Positions 26,043-35,592 of a DNA stretch of 64,000 nt are shown piece after piece. The stretch covers positions 248,001 through 312,000 of the forward strand of contig NZ_WBOM01000002.1 in assembly GCF_008973755.1 (NCBI RefSeq), in the 5' to 3' direction. The stretch is from Nitrincola alkalilacustris (GTDB lineage: Bacteria > Pseudomonadota > Gammaproteobacteria > Pseudomonadales > Balneatricaceae). Each line of letters begins with the position of its first letter. Position 1 is the first letter of the stretch. The translations under genes were made by a program, and so were the position numbers. The notes below the pieces were generated by a model. That model ran no database searches, was not told the DNA's origin, and saw nothing but the letters and a program-made list of their open reading frames with translations.

Positions 26043-27095
26043 ATGAAATATGCAATAGGCGCTTTGTCGACTGCCCTGGTTCTCGCACTATCAGCTCCTG
26101 TGATGGCGGATGAGAGTTTACAGCAGCGTGCGGCTGCTATCTTCAACCCCATTCCGGATGAGCCACCAGTGATCAAGGGCAATGTGTTGACGCCCGAGAA
26201 GGTAGAGCTGGGTAAGATGCTGTTCTTTGAGCCGCGCTTGTCTTCCAGTCATCTGATCAGCTGTAACACCTGCCATAACGTTGGCATGGGTGGGCACGAT
26301 TATCTGCCGGTATCGATCGGTCATGGCTGGCAGAAAGGCCCGCGCAATGCGCCAACGGTTTTCAATGCCGTATTCAATGCCGCCCAGTTCTGGGATGGTC
26401 GGGCTGCTGATCTGGCTGAACAGGCGAAAGGACCTGTGCAGGCGGGTGTTGAAATGAGCAGCACTCCTGAGCGTGTTGTCGCTACTCTGAACAGCATGCC
26501 GGAGTATGTTGAACGCTTTAAGGAGTCCTTCCCGGGTGAAGCGGATCCGGTGACCTTCGATAATATGGCGGTTGCTATCGAAGCCTTTGAAGCTACGCTG
26601 ATCACACCCAACTCCCCCTTCGATCGTTTCATCACAGGTGATCTGGATGCGTTGAGCAGTGAGGAGAAAGAGGGTCTGTCCCTGTTTATGGATCGTGGCT
26701 GTGCGGCATGTCATGCCGGAACCAACTTCGGTGGTGAGAATTACTACCCCTTTGGTCTGGTGAAGCGCCCTGGTGCGGATATTCTGCCACCGGGAGATAA
26801 GGGACGGTTCATGGTCAGTGGTACTGCAACGGATGAATATGTTTTCCGTGCGGCTCCGCTGCGCAATATCGAGCTGACTGCACCCTATTTCCACTCAGGT
26901 GCGATCTGGGAGCTGGAAGAGGCTGTGGCTGTAATGGGCACTGCTCAGCTAGGTACTGAGTTGAGTGATGCTGATGTCGGAGCGATCACTGCGTTCCTGC
27001 GCACTCTGACCGGTGAAATACCGCGTGTGGAATATCCACTGCTGCCAGTCAGCACCAGCGATACGCCTAAACCTGTAGATATGATTGAGTATTGA
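26043..27095 (+). CDS. Dihaem cytochrome c peroxidase
   Basis: A 350-residue periplasmic enzyme reducing hydrogen peroxide with electrons from small c-type cytochromes. The start at 26043 has AAAGGAGG five to six bases upstream; an earlier in-frame start at 25998 has none. The signal peptide ends APVMADE. Two haem-binding motifs are present, CNTCH and CAACH, with the CcpA/MauG family features ELGKMLFFEPRLS, RNAPTVFNA and LRNIELTAPYFHSG. Its promoter carries a perfect FNR/ANR box, which fits induction under low oxygen as in Pseudomonas and Escherichia coli homologues. Confidence 0.95.
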   Translation: MKYAIGALSTALVLALSAPVMADESLQQRAAAIFNPIPDEPPVIKGNVLTPEKVELGKMLFFEPRLSSSHLISCNTCHNVGMGGHDYLPVSIGHGWQKGPRNAPTVFNAVFNAAQFWDGRAADLAEQAKGPVQAGVEMSSTPERVVATLNSMPEYVERFKESFPGEADPVTFDNMAVAIEAFEATLITPNSPFDRFITGDLDALSSEEKEGLSLFMDRGCAACHAGTNFGGENYYPFGLVKRPGADILPPGDKGRFMVSGTATDEYVFRAAPLRNIELTAPYFHSGAIWELEEAVAVMGTAQLGTELSDADVGAITAFLRTLTGEIPRVEYPLLPVSTSDTPKPVDMIEY

Positions 27096-27111
27096 TTTGA
27101 TCTGTTGAGCT

Positions 27112-27144
27112 CAGCCAGTGCCGTATTACTGCGTGCGCTGGCTG
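27112..27144. terminator. Terminator-like hairpin between convergent genes
   Basis: A 10-bp stem CAGCCAGTGC/GCGCTGGCTG (one T-G wobble) with a 13-nt loop lies just after the peroxidase stop. TTTTT follows 12 bases later on the plus strand. It probably ends the peroxidase transcript. Confidence 0.5.
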
Positions 27145-27160
27145 TTCAGATCGACCTTTT

Positions 27161-27355
27161 TCAGATCGCATAGGCCAGCTGATCTGCGAGCTGTTCCTGC
27201 TCCGCGCGTAAAATCGCGCGTGCTACACAGGTGCACTTCCCGCACTGCCCACCGACATCCAGCTCGCGATTCAGATCACGAATCGAGCGCGCACCCTCAG
27301 CAACAGCTGCTCTTATCGCTTTGTCGGTAACGGCGTTGCAGATACAGACATACAT
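27161..27355 (-). CDS. bfd: Bacterioferritin-associated ferredoxin
   Basis: A 64-residue [2Fe-2S] protein with the Bfd cysteine pattern: C4-x-C6 (MYVCICNAV) and C38-x-x-C41 (GGQCGKCTC). It donates electrons to bacterioferritin to release stored iron. It is a single gene here, with no bacterioferritin gene in the window. The promoter region has a Fur-like element. Confidence 0.95.
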   Translation of the reverse strand: MYVCICNAVTDKAIRAAVAEGARSIRDLNRELDVGGQCGKCTCVARAILRAEQEQLADQLAYAI

Positions 27356-27395
27356 GAATGTGACCTCGTGTGAAAGATACTAACAAGACAGTAAC

Positions 27396-27425
27396 TAATA
27401 ATAATTCGTATTCACTGAAATGCAA
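27396..27425 (-). promoter_or_regulatory. bfd promoter with Fur-like site
   Basis: On the minus strand, -35 TTGCAT (27420-27425), 16-nt spacer, and -10 TATTAT (27398-27403). The spacer and -10 overlap an AT-rich stretch (GAATACGAATTATTATTAG) that looks like degenerate Fur hexamer repeats. Iron repression of bfd is known in other bacteria; the site here is only approximate. Confidence 0.4.
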
Positions 27426-27534
27426 GTGTCTTTTTTTCATGTGACGATTTTTTTGCACTGAGGCTTGATGATAGGCAGATCAGGCTGTTCGACAGGTTCT
27501 GAACAGGCGGGGTTTTTGGGTGAGGGGTAAAGCG

Positions 27535-27560
27535 GGCCGGGACGTTGAGTTGTCCCGGCC
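27535..27560 (-). terminator. gatB terminator hairpin
   Basis: A perfect 9-bp stem GGCCGGGAC/GTCCCGGCC with an 8-nt loop lies 13 bases after the gatB stop. The T-tract on the minus strand is short (CGCTTTACC). The 110 bases between this and the bfd promoter show two T-rich runs and nothing else recognisable. Confidence 0.65.
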
Positions 27561-27573
27561 TCAGGGGTAGAGG

Positions 27574-29028
27574 CTAGTCGCAGAGTGCGTCGAGCTTCTG
27601 TTTCAGCAGCCCCTGAACCTGTCCCGGGTTGGCCTTGCCCTGTGAAGCCTTCATGATCTGGCCCATGAAGAAACCGAGCATCTTGCCACGCTTGTCCGGC
27701 TCAGCTGCCTTGTACTGATCAACCTGCGTTGTACATTCGGTAATCACCTGGTCGACAATCGCTTCAATCGCGCCGGTATCCGTTACCTGCCTCAAGCCCT
27801 TGGCTTCGATGATCTCATCAGCGCTACCACCCTCGGCCCACATGATCTCGAAGACCTGCTTGGCAATCTTGCCGGTGATGGTGTCATCCTTGATGCGGGC
27901 GATCAGGCCGCCGAGTTGATCTGCGCTTACCGGACTTTCCTTGATATCCAGATCTTTCTGGTTCAGGTTTTTCGCCAGTTCGCCCATGACCCAGTTGGCA
28001 GCCTGTTTGGCATCGCCTGCTACCCGTGTCACCTGCTCGAAGTAATCAGCCTGCGCATGGTAGGCTGACAATACAGCGGCATCATATTCAGACAGACCGA
28101 ACTCGCTGACAAAACGTGCCTTGCGGGCGTCAGGCAGCTCTGGCAGCTCTGCACGGATCTGTTCGATATAGGTATCGTCAATGATCACCGGCAGCAGGTC
28201 AGGACAGGGGAAGTAGCGGTAATCATTGGCTTCCTCCTTACTGCGCATACTTCGGGTCTCATTGCGTTCAGGATCATACAGGCGCGTTTCCTGAATCACG
28301 CGACCGCCATCCTCAATCAGGTCTATCTGACGGGCTACCTCAGTTTCTATGGCGCGCTCGATAAAACGGAAGGAGTTGATGTTTTTCAACTCGGTACGGG
28401 TACCGAGCGCTTCCTGCCCCTTTGGGCGCACCGAGACGTTGCAGTCACAGCGCATTGAGCCTTCTGCCATGTTGCCGTCGCAGATGCCCAGCGTGGTGAT
28501 GATGGCGTGGATTTTTCTGGCATAGGCGGAGGCTTCCTTGGCCGTGCGCATATCCGGCTCTGATACTATTTCCACCAGAGGCGTGCCGGCACGGTTGAGA
28601 TCGATTCCAGACATGCCATGAAAGTCTTCATGCAGTGATTTTCCGGCATCCTCCTCCAGATGAGCATGATGGATGCGTACACGGCGCGTGGTGCCGTCAT
28701 CCAGCTCGATATCGATATACCCGGGGCCAACAATCGGTTCGGCCAACTGGGTGGTCTGATAGCCTTTGGGCAGATCCGGATAAAAATAGTTTTTACGGTC
28801 AAAAACAGAGCGCTTGCCGATCTCGGCATTGACAGCCAGACCAAACATCACCGCCATGCGCAAGGCGTTTTCATTGAATACAGGCAGGGTGCCTGGCAGC
28901 GCCAGATCGACGGCGCAGGCCTGGGTGTTGGGTTCTGCCCCGAAGGCAGTGCTGGCACCTGAAAAAATCTTGGTGTTGGTAGAGAGCTGAGCATGTATCT
29001 CAAGCCCGATGACGGTTTCCCATTCCAT
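27574..29028 (-). CDS. gatB: Asp/Glu-tRNA amidotransferase subunit B
   Basis: A 484-residue subunit that binds tRNA and activates the mischarged Asp or Glu. It shows [24 protein letters not shown], the cradle region [16 protein letters not shown], and the C-terminal YqeY-like tail (about 335-484). It is the last gene of gatC-gatA-gatB, 13 bases after gatA. Confidence 0.98.
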   Translation of the reverse strand: MEWETVIGLEIHAQLSTNTKIFSGASTAFGAEPNTQACAVDLALPGTLPVFNENALRMAVMFGLAVNAEIGKRSVFDRKNYFYPDLPKGYQTTQLAEPIVGPGYIDIELDDGTTRRVRIHHAHLEEDAGKSLHEDFHGMSGIDLNRAGTPLVEIVSEPDMRTAKEASAYARKIHAIITTLGICDGNMAEGSMRCDCNVSVRPKGQEALGTRTELKNINSFRFIERAIETEVARQIDLIEDGGRVIQETRLYDPERNETRSMRSKEEANDYRYFPCPDLLPVIIDDTYIEQIRAELPELPDARKARFVSEFGLSEYDAAVLSAYHAQADYFEQVTRVAGDAKQAANWVMGELAKNLNQKDLDIKESPVSADQLGGLIARIKDDTITGKIAKQVFEIMWAEGGSADEIIEAKGLRQVTDTGAIEAIVDQVITECTTQVDQYKAAEPDKRGKMLGFFMGQIMKASQGKANPGQVQGLLKQKLDALCD

Positions 29029-29041
29029 TTACACTATCCTC

Positions 29042-30493
29042 TCAAATGCCTGCCGGTGTCTGTTTATGCCAGTCGGTTGCCAGTTGGAACTGGTGCGCGA
29101 CGTTGAGCAGTTTCGCTTCGGCAAAGTAGTTGCCGATGATCTGCAGACCGACAGGAAGTCCTGCCGTCTGTCCGCAAGGGATCGACATGCCGGGTAGTCC
29201 TGCCAGGTTCAACGACAGCGTGAAGATATCTTCCATATACATCGAAACGGGATCATTGCTTTTCTCGCCGATACGGAAGGCCGGGTGTGGAGTAGTGGGG
29301 CCCATGATCACATCCACCTGCTGCAGCGCGTTGATATAATCCTGCTGTATCAGGCGGCGGATCTGCTGTGCCTTGCGATAGTAGGCATCATAATAGCCCT
29401 CTGACAGGGCGTAGGTGCCGACCAGAATACGGCGCTGAACTTCACTGCCGAAACCTTCGCCACGGCTGCGCTTGTAAAGGTCTTCCAGATCTTTCGGGTC
29501 TGTGCAGCGATAGCCATAGCGGACGCCGTCAAAACGCGACAGGTTGGAGGAGGCTTCTGCCGGGGCAAGGATATAGTAAGCCGGAATCGACAGGCGGGTA
29601 TTGGGGAGGCTGATCTCCTGCACGCTGGCGCCCAGTTTCTCGTATTCGCGGATAGCATTCTGGACCTGCTCAGCGATGGCGGGATCCAGCTCTTCGGCGA
29701 AGAACTCTTTTGGCAGACCGATTTTCAATCCTGCCAGTGGAGTATTCAAACCAGCCATATAATCGGGAACTGGCTGCTCGGCGCAGGTGGAGTCGAGCGG
29801 GTCGGCTCCTGCCATCACCTGCAGCATCATGGCGGCATCTTCTGCCGTGCGTGTCATGGGGCCAGCCTGATCCAGCGATGAGGCGTAGGCAACCATGCCA
29901 TAGCGGGAGACGCGACCATAGGTTGGTTTGATACCGGTAATGCCACACAGGGCTGCAGGCTGACGAATAGAGCCGCCGGTATCCGAACCTGTCGTGGCTG
30001 GAGCCAGGCGTGCCGATACGGCAACAGCAGAGCCGCCGGATGAGCCGCCGGGCACGCGCTCTGTATCCCAGGGGTTGCGTGATGGGCCGTAGTAGCTGTT
30101 TTCGGTGGAGGAGCCCATGGCGAACTCATCCATATTGGTTTTGCCCAGCGTCACTGCACCGGCTTCGTTGAAGCGGCTTACCAGTGTGGCATCATAGGGG
30201 GAGATGAAGTTATCCAGCATTCTGGAACCGCAGCTGGTTTTGATGCCTTTGGTGCAGAACAGATCCTTGTGAGCAATCGGCAGGCCAGTAAAGGGGCCAG
30301 CATCACCCTGTGCAATACGCGCATCAGCTGCAGCGGCCTGCTGCAGCGCCTGTTCGTCGCACACGCTGATGTAGCTGTTGTACAGGCTGTCTTTGTCGTG
30401 AATGCGGTTCAGGTAGGCTTGGGTCAGCTCGGCACTGCTGAATTCACGTTTTTGCAGACCTTTGGCCAGTTCGGCCAGTGTCAGATCAAACAT
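29042..30493 (-). CDS. gatA: Asp/Glu-tRNA amidotransferase subunit A
   Basis: A 483-residue amidase that releases ammonia from glutamine for transamidation. The amidase catalytic Lys/cis-Ser/Ser triad is recognisable: lysine in HKDLFCTKG and serines in [10 protein letters not shown]...[11 protein letters not shown]. Presence of GatCAB implies indirect Gln-tRNA or Asn-tRNA synthesis, as in Pseudomonas relatives. Confidence 0.98.
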   Translation of the reverse strand: MFDLTLAELAKGLQKREFSSAELTQAYLNRIHDKDSLYNSYISVCDEQALQQAAAADARIAQGDAGPFTGLPIAHKDLFCTKGIKTSCGSRMLDNFISPYDATLVSRFNEAGAVTLGKTNMDEFAMGSSTENSYYGPSRNPWDTERVPGGSSGGSAVAVSARLAPATTGSDTGGSIRQPAALCGITGIKPTYGRVSRYGMVAYASSLDQAGPMTRTAEDAAMMLQVMAGADPLDSTCAEQPVPDYMAGLNTPLAGLKIGLPKEFFAEELDPAIAEQVQNAIREYEKLGASVQEISLPNTRLSIPAYYILAPAEASSNLSRFDGVRYGYRCTDPKDLEDLYKRSRGEGFGSEVQRRILVGTYALSEGYYDAYYRKAQQIRRLIQQDYINALQQVDVIMGPTTPHPAFRIGEKSNDPVSMYMEDIFTLSLNLAGLPGMSIPCGQTAGLPVGLQIIGNYFAEAKLLNVAHQFQLATDWHKQTPAGI

Positions 30494-30529
30494 TGTCTGG
30501 AGTTTCCTTGCAGAATTGGGTGGCGATGA

Positions 30530-30817
30530 TCATTCGATGACTTTGGGAACCAGGAACAGGCCATTTTCTGTTGCTGGTGCATTTCTCTGCAGCAGCTCGC
30601 GCTGGTTAGATTCGGTCACTACATCGGCGCGCAGGCGCTGAACGGCATCCAGCGGGTGTGCCAGTGGCTCGACACCGGTCGTGTCGATGGACTGCATCTG
30701 GTCAAAAAGGTGCAGAATGCTACTGAGGTTCTCGGCATAGGCCGGAATATCCTGGTCATTGATCTGCAGGCGAGCCAGATGTGCAATTCGTTCTACGTCG
30801 GATCGGTCCAGTGACAT
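30530..30817 (-). CDS. gatC: Asp/Glu-tRNA amidotransferase subunit C
   Basis: A 95-residue subunit ([17 protein letters not shown]) that stabilises GatA-GatB. The ATG at 30817 gives the normal family start; an in-frame GTG at 30832 would add five residues and has no ribosome site. The C-terminus FLVPKVIE is typical. It is the first gene of the operon and diverges from mreB. Confidence 0.95.
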   Translation of the reverse strand: MSLDRSDVERIAHLARLQINDQDIPAYAENLSSILHLFDQMQSIDTTGVEPLAHPLDAVQRLRADVVTESNQRELLQRNAPATENGLFLVPKVIE

Positions 30818-30832
30818 AAGTCGGTTACTCAC

Positions 30833-32055
<1,223 letters not shown>

Positions 32056-32122
32056 ACAGGGCTGTCCATGAGGGTTGTGATATTTGATAAGCGCCTTGTT
32101 CTGAACAGGGTGGAGGTGCTTT

Positions 32123-32980
32123 ATTAACCCTATTTTCAGACGAGGTAATCCACGCCCGCTGTTTATTGCTCTGTTAATACTCGCTCTTTTCCTGATTGTG
32201 GCTGATCTTAACTGGCCCAAGATGAAGGAGGGGCGGGTTTATCTGTCGCTGTTGATTACCCCATTGCAGTGGATGGTCGACCTTCCGGCGCGAGCGGCTG
32301 ATAACCTCTCGGATGTTGTTGTCGATAGAGCCACGCTGGTGCGTGATAATGAGCGTCTGCGTACCGAGTCCCTGGATCTGGAACGTAAGGTCCAGCTCAT
32401 GGCGGGTCTTGAGCGTGAAAACGAGCAGTTGCGCGATCTGCTCAATGCCCGCCAACGCATTGAAGCTGATGTCACCATGGCCGAATTGATCGGTATCAAT
32501 CCAGACCCCTTCCTGCATGAGATTATTCTGAGCCGCGGCTCGGAGGATGGCGTCTTCGAGGGGCAGCCTGTTCTGGATGCTGGTGGCGTCATGGGGCAGG
32601 TACTGTCAACGGCACATTATACCAGTCGAGTGATGCTGATTACGGATGCCAGAACGGCGATTCCCGTCGAGGTGGTGCGCAACAATTTCCGTACCATTGC
32701 GATAGGTCGAGGTGTATCAGGTGAGCTGGAGATCGCTCATGTGCCCGACACTGCAGATATCCGTGAAGGTGACCTGCTGCTGACCTCAGGTCTGGGGGGG
32801 CGTTTCCCGCCGGGGTATCCTGTTGCCGTGGTGACCGAGGTGATTCGTGATCCGGGTCGCCCCTTCTCTCTGGTCAAGGCCAGACCATCAGCACGCCTTG
32901 ACAGAAGTCGACATCTTCTGCTGGTGGATTATCGTGAATCCCGGCTGCCCGTTTCTGAGCCGGAGGGCGACAATGAATGA
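32123..32980 (+). CDS. mreC: Rod-shape determining protein MreC, apparent AUU start
   Basis: The frame encodes the MreC N-terminus (x-NPIFRRGNPRPLFIALL), aligned with the MKPIFSRG start of the Escherichia coli protein, and a membrane anchor (about residues 12-27). It has no ATG, GTG or TTG between the upstream stop at 32102-32104 and a GTG at 32198. The GTG would delete the anchor. An ATT codon at 32123 sits exactly where the family starts and has GGAGG 6 nt upstream. From there the protein is 285 residues, with a coiled coil (about 70-105) and the beta-barrel MreC core. CTG at 32159 is a weaker alternative. It links MreB filaments to PBP2 and MreD. Confidence 0.85.
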   Translation: MNPIFRRGNPRPLFIALLILALFLIVADLNWPKMKEGRVYLSLLITPLQWMVDLPARAADNLSDVVVDRATLVRDNERLRTESLDLERKVQLMAGLERENEQLRDLLNARQRIEADVTMAELIGINPDPFLHEIILSRGSEDGVFEGQPVLDAGGVMGQVLSTAHYTSRVMLITDARTAIPVEVVRNNFRTIAIGRGVSGELEIAHVPDTADIREGDLLLTSGLGGRFPPGYPVAVVTEVIRDPGRPFSLVKARPSARLDRSRHLLLVDYRESRLPVSEPEGDNE

Positions 32981-33461
32981 TACGCGCCAGGGTGGTGGTT
33001 TCATCATCTTCGGCACTTTTCTCCTGGGCCTGATTCTGACGCAGGTACCTCTGCCGGATTTTCTGGTCTGGTCCCGGCCTGAGTGGGTCGCTCTGGTATT
33101 GATCTACTGGGTGATGGTGGTTCCACATCGTGTGGGGCTGGCCAGCGCGTTTGCCATCGGTTTACTGCTGGACCTTGTGCGTGGCAGTGTGCTTGGGTTG
33201 AATGCGCTGTCATTGACTATTATTGCCTTTCTTGTGCTGCTGCTCTATAAGCGGCTGCGCATGTTCCCGCTCTGGCAGCAGTCGATGATGGTGCTGGTGC
33301 TGGTGGGTATCAATCAGCTGTTATTTTACTGGATGCAGGGGATTACCGGTACGGCGGTTGCCGGGCTGATGTTCCTGCTGCCTTCTGTCATCAGTGCACT
33401 GATCTGGCCCTGGATCTATGTCATGCTGCATCGGATCAGGCGTACTTTCCGAATAGAGTAA
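32973..33461 (+). CDS. mreD: Rod-shape determining protein MreD
   Basis: A 162-residue inner-membrane protein with five or so hydrophobic segments, starting MNDTRQGGGFIIF. It overlaps mreC by 8 bases; a longer frame from 32847 lies inside mreC and is rejected. The family motif is GLLLDLVRGSVLGLNAL. Partner of MreC in the elongation complex. Confidence 0.95.
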   Translation: MNDTRQGGGFIIFGTFLLGLILTQVPLPDFLVWSRPEWVALVLIYWVMVVPHRVGLASAFAIGLLLDLVRGSVLGLNALSLTIIAFLVLLLYKRLRMFPLWQQSMMVLVLVGINQLLFYWMQGITGTAVAGLMFLLPSVISALIWPWIYVMLHRIRRTFRIE

Positions 33462-33467
33462 TCTATC

Positions 33468-34076
33468 ATGAGTAGTAAGAGTGAACCTCGACTGGTGCTG
33501 GCATCAGCTTCTCCTCGCCGCAGTGAACTTCTGACGCAGATAGGTGTTAAACACCATAAGATGGCGGTGGACATCTGTGAAGATAAGTTGCCGGATGAGA
33601 CTGCCATGCAGTATGTTGAACGTCTGGCCAGAGAAAAGGCTGAAGCCGGTTTTAAGCTGGCGGGTTCGGATCTGCCAGCTCTGGGATCAGATACCAGTGT
33701 CGTGGTTGATGGATTGGTGCTGGGCAAACCGGTTGATGAGCAGGATGCCGTGTCGATGCTGATGCGACTGTCTGGCAGAGTGCATCAGGTGATGACGGCG
33801 GTGGCAGTCTGTGATGCTCAGCTTTGCATCAGTCAGGTGGTTACGACAGATGTCACCTTTGTGAACCTGACCCAGGCGCAGTGTCGTCGCTACTGGCAGA
33901 CATCGGAACCTTGTGACAAGGCAGGAGCCTACGGTATTCAGGGGCTGGGTGCTGTCTTTGTTGCATCTATTTCAGGCAGTTATTCTGCTGTGGTCGGATT
34001 GCCACTGATGGAAACAGCGAGCCTGCTGGCTGAATTTGCCGTGCCGGTCTGGACGACACCTGACACTACGCATTAA
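33468..34076 (+). CDS. Maf-family nucleoside triphosphate pyrophosphatase
   Basis: A 202-residue Maf protein. It shows LVLASASPRRSELL at the N-terminus, the catalytic aspartate in GSDTSVVVDG, LGKPVDEQDA, and KAGAYGIQGLG. It probably hydrolyses dTTP, UTP and modified pyrimidine nucleotides (YhdE type), inferred from its place between mreD and rng. It starts 6 bases after mreD. Confidence 0.94.
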   Translation: MSSKSEPRLVLASASPRRSELLTQIGVKHHKMAVDICEDKLPDETAMQYVERLAREKAEAGFKLAGSDLPALGSDTSVVVDGLVLGKPVDEQDAVSMLMRLSGRVHQVMTAVAVCDAQLCISQVVTTDVTFVNLTQAQCRRYWQTSEPCDKAGAYGIQGLGAVFVASISGSYSAVVGLPLMETASLLAEFAVPVWTTPDTTH

Positions 34077-34105
34077 TCTGCCCGACAGGCAGTAAGGAAA
34101 ACAGA

Positions 34106-35581
34106 ATGGCAGATGAGATTCTGATCAACTTCACGCCGATGGAAACTCGCGTGGCAGTGATAGAAAATGGCATGCCTCAGGAGGTTTATGTTGAGCGGGT
34201 CAGCCGGCGGGGCATAGTCGGTAATATTTACAAGGGTAAAATTGTGCGAGTGTTGCCGGGAATGCAGGCGGCATTTGTCGATATCGGGCTGGAACGTGCT
34301 GCCTTTATCCCTGTTGATGAGGTAATGGACCAGAACCTGCCGGCAGCTTCGCGTACAGGCGTTTCCATCGCACAGCTGCTGCGCGAAGGCGATACGCTGC
34401 TGGTACAGGTCACGAAAGACCCTATCGGTACCAAGGGCGCCAGACTGACCACGCATATTTCGGTACCCTCACGCTATCTTGTCCTGATGCCGGGCAATTC
34501 ACATATCGGCATCTCTCAGCGCATTGAAGATTCGGCAGAGCGTGAGCGTCTGCGCACGGCGCTTGAATCTATTCTGAACGTCGAGGGTCAGGGGCTGGTT
34601 GATGAGAATGGCTTTATTCTGCGCACGGTGGCGGAAGGGATCAGCGAGGCTGAACTGAAGGCCGATCTGGATTTTCTGCGCAGACTCTGGGTCAAGGTTG
34701 ATGAGCGGATCGGTAAATTGAAGGCTCCTGCCATCGTCTATGAAGATCTGCCGTTGCATATGCGTGCGCTCAGAGATATGGCGCATAGTGGTGTCGAGCG
34801 GATACGTATTGATTCAAAGGAGACCTACCAGCGCGCAGTAGATTTTGCACAGTCTCTGGTACCTGAAATTCGCGACAAGCTGGAATACTATCCAGGTGAG
34901 CGCCCGCTGTTTGACATGTTCAGTGTTGAAGAGGAGATGCAGCGTGCGCTGGGGCGCAAGGTCGAGCTGAAATCCGGCGGCCATCTGATTTTCGATCAGA
35001 CCGAAGCGATGACTACCGTTGATGTGAATACGGGTGCGTTTGTCGGTCATCGCAATCTGGAAGAGACTATTTTCAAGACCAACCTTGAGGCTGCCACTGC
35101 GATTGGGCGCCAGCTCAGGTTGCGTAATCTGGGTGGTATTATCATTATCGACTTTATCGATATGGAAGACCCGGATCATCAGCGCCAGGTGCAGCGAACG
35201 CTGGAACGGATGCTGGAGAAGGACCATGCCAAGTGCAAGGTGACTTCCGTGTCGGACCTGGGGCTGGTCGAGATGACGCGTAAACGAACCCGGGAGAGTC
35301 TGGAGCAGGTGCTGTGTGAGCCTTGCCCCATGTGCCAGGGACGTGGTTCGATTAAAACCCCTGAGACTGTTGCCTATGAGATTTTTCGTGAAATTCTGCG
35401 CCAGCATCGTGCCTATGAGGCCGACAGCTATCTGGTGCTGGCAGCTGAGCTGGTGGTGGACTATATGCTGGATGATGCCTCCAGCCATGTGGCTGAGCTT
35501 GAATCCTTTATCTCCAAAACCATTCGCTTTCAGGTTGAGAGCATGTACAACCCAGAGCACTTTGACGTTGTGCTGCGCTGA
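34106..35581 (+). CDS. rng: Ribonuclease G
   Basis: A 491-residue endonuclease of the RNase E/G family that matures the 5' end of 16S rRNA and cleaves some mRNAs. It has an S1 domain (about 38-120), the catalytic site MTTVDVNTGAFVG with IIIIDFIDME, and the zinc-link CEPCPMCQGRG. The length is that of RNase G; the long C-terminal scaffold of RNase E is absent. Confidence 0.97.
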   Translation: MADEILINFTPMETRVAVIENGMPQEVYVERVSRRGIVGNIYKGKIVRVLPGMQAAFVDIGLERAAFIPVDEVMDQNLPAASRTGVSIAQLLREGDTLLVQVTKDPIGTKGARLTTHISVPSRYLVLMPGNSHIGISQRIEDSAERERLRTALESILNVEGQGLVDENGFILRTVAEGISEAELKADLDFLRRLWVKVDERIGKLKAPAIVYEDLPLHMRALRDMAHSGVERIRIDSKETYQRAVDFAQSLVPEIRDKLEYYPGERPLFDMFSVEEEMQRALGRKVELKSGGHLIFDQTEAMTTVDVNTGAFVGHRNLEETIFKTNLEAATAIGRQLRLRNLGGIIIIDFIDMEDPDHQRQVQRTLERMLEKDHAKCKVTSVSDLGLVEMTRKRTRESLEQVLCEPCPMCQGRGSIKTPETVAYEIFREILRQHRAYEADSYLVLAAELVVDYMLDDASSHVAELESFISKTIRFQVESMYNPEHFDVVLR

Positions 35582-35592
35582 CGGAGTCGTTG

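Noticed and set aside
27118-27330. A plus-strand frame opposite bfd
   Set aside because: Bfd on the minus strand has the full set of cluster-binding cysteines; the plus frame is a shadow.
32198-32980. mreC starting at GTG 32198
   Set aside because: It would drop the conserved N-terminus and the membrane anchor, which are encoded in frame just upstream.
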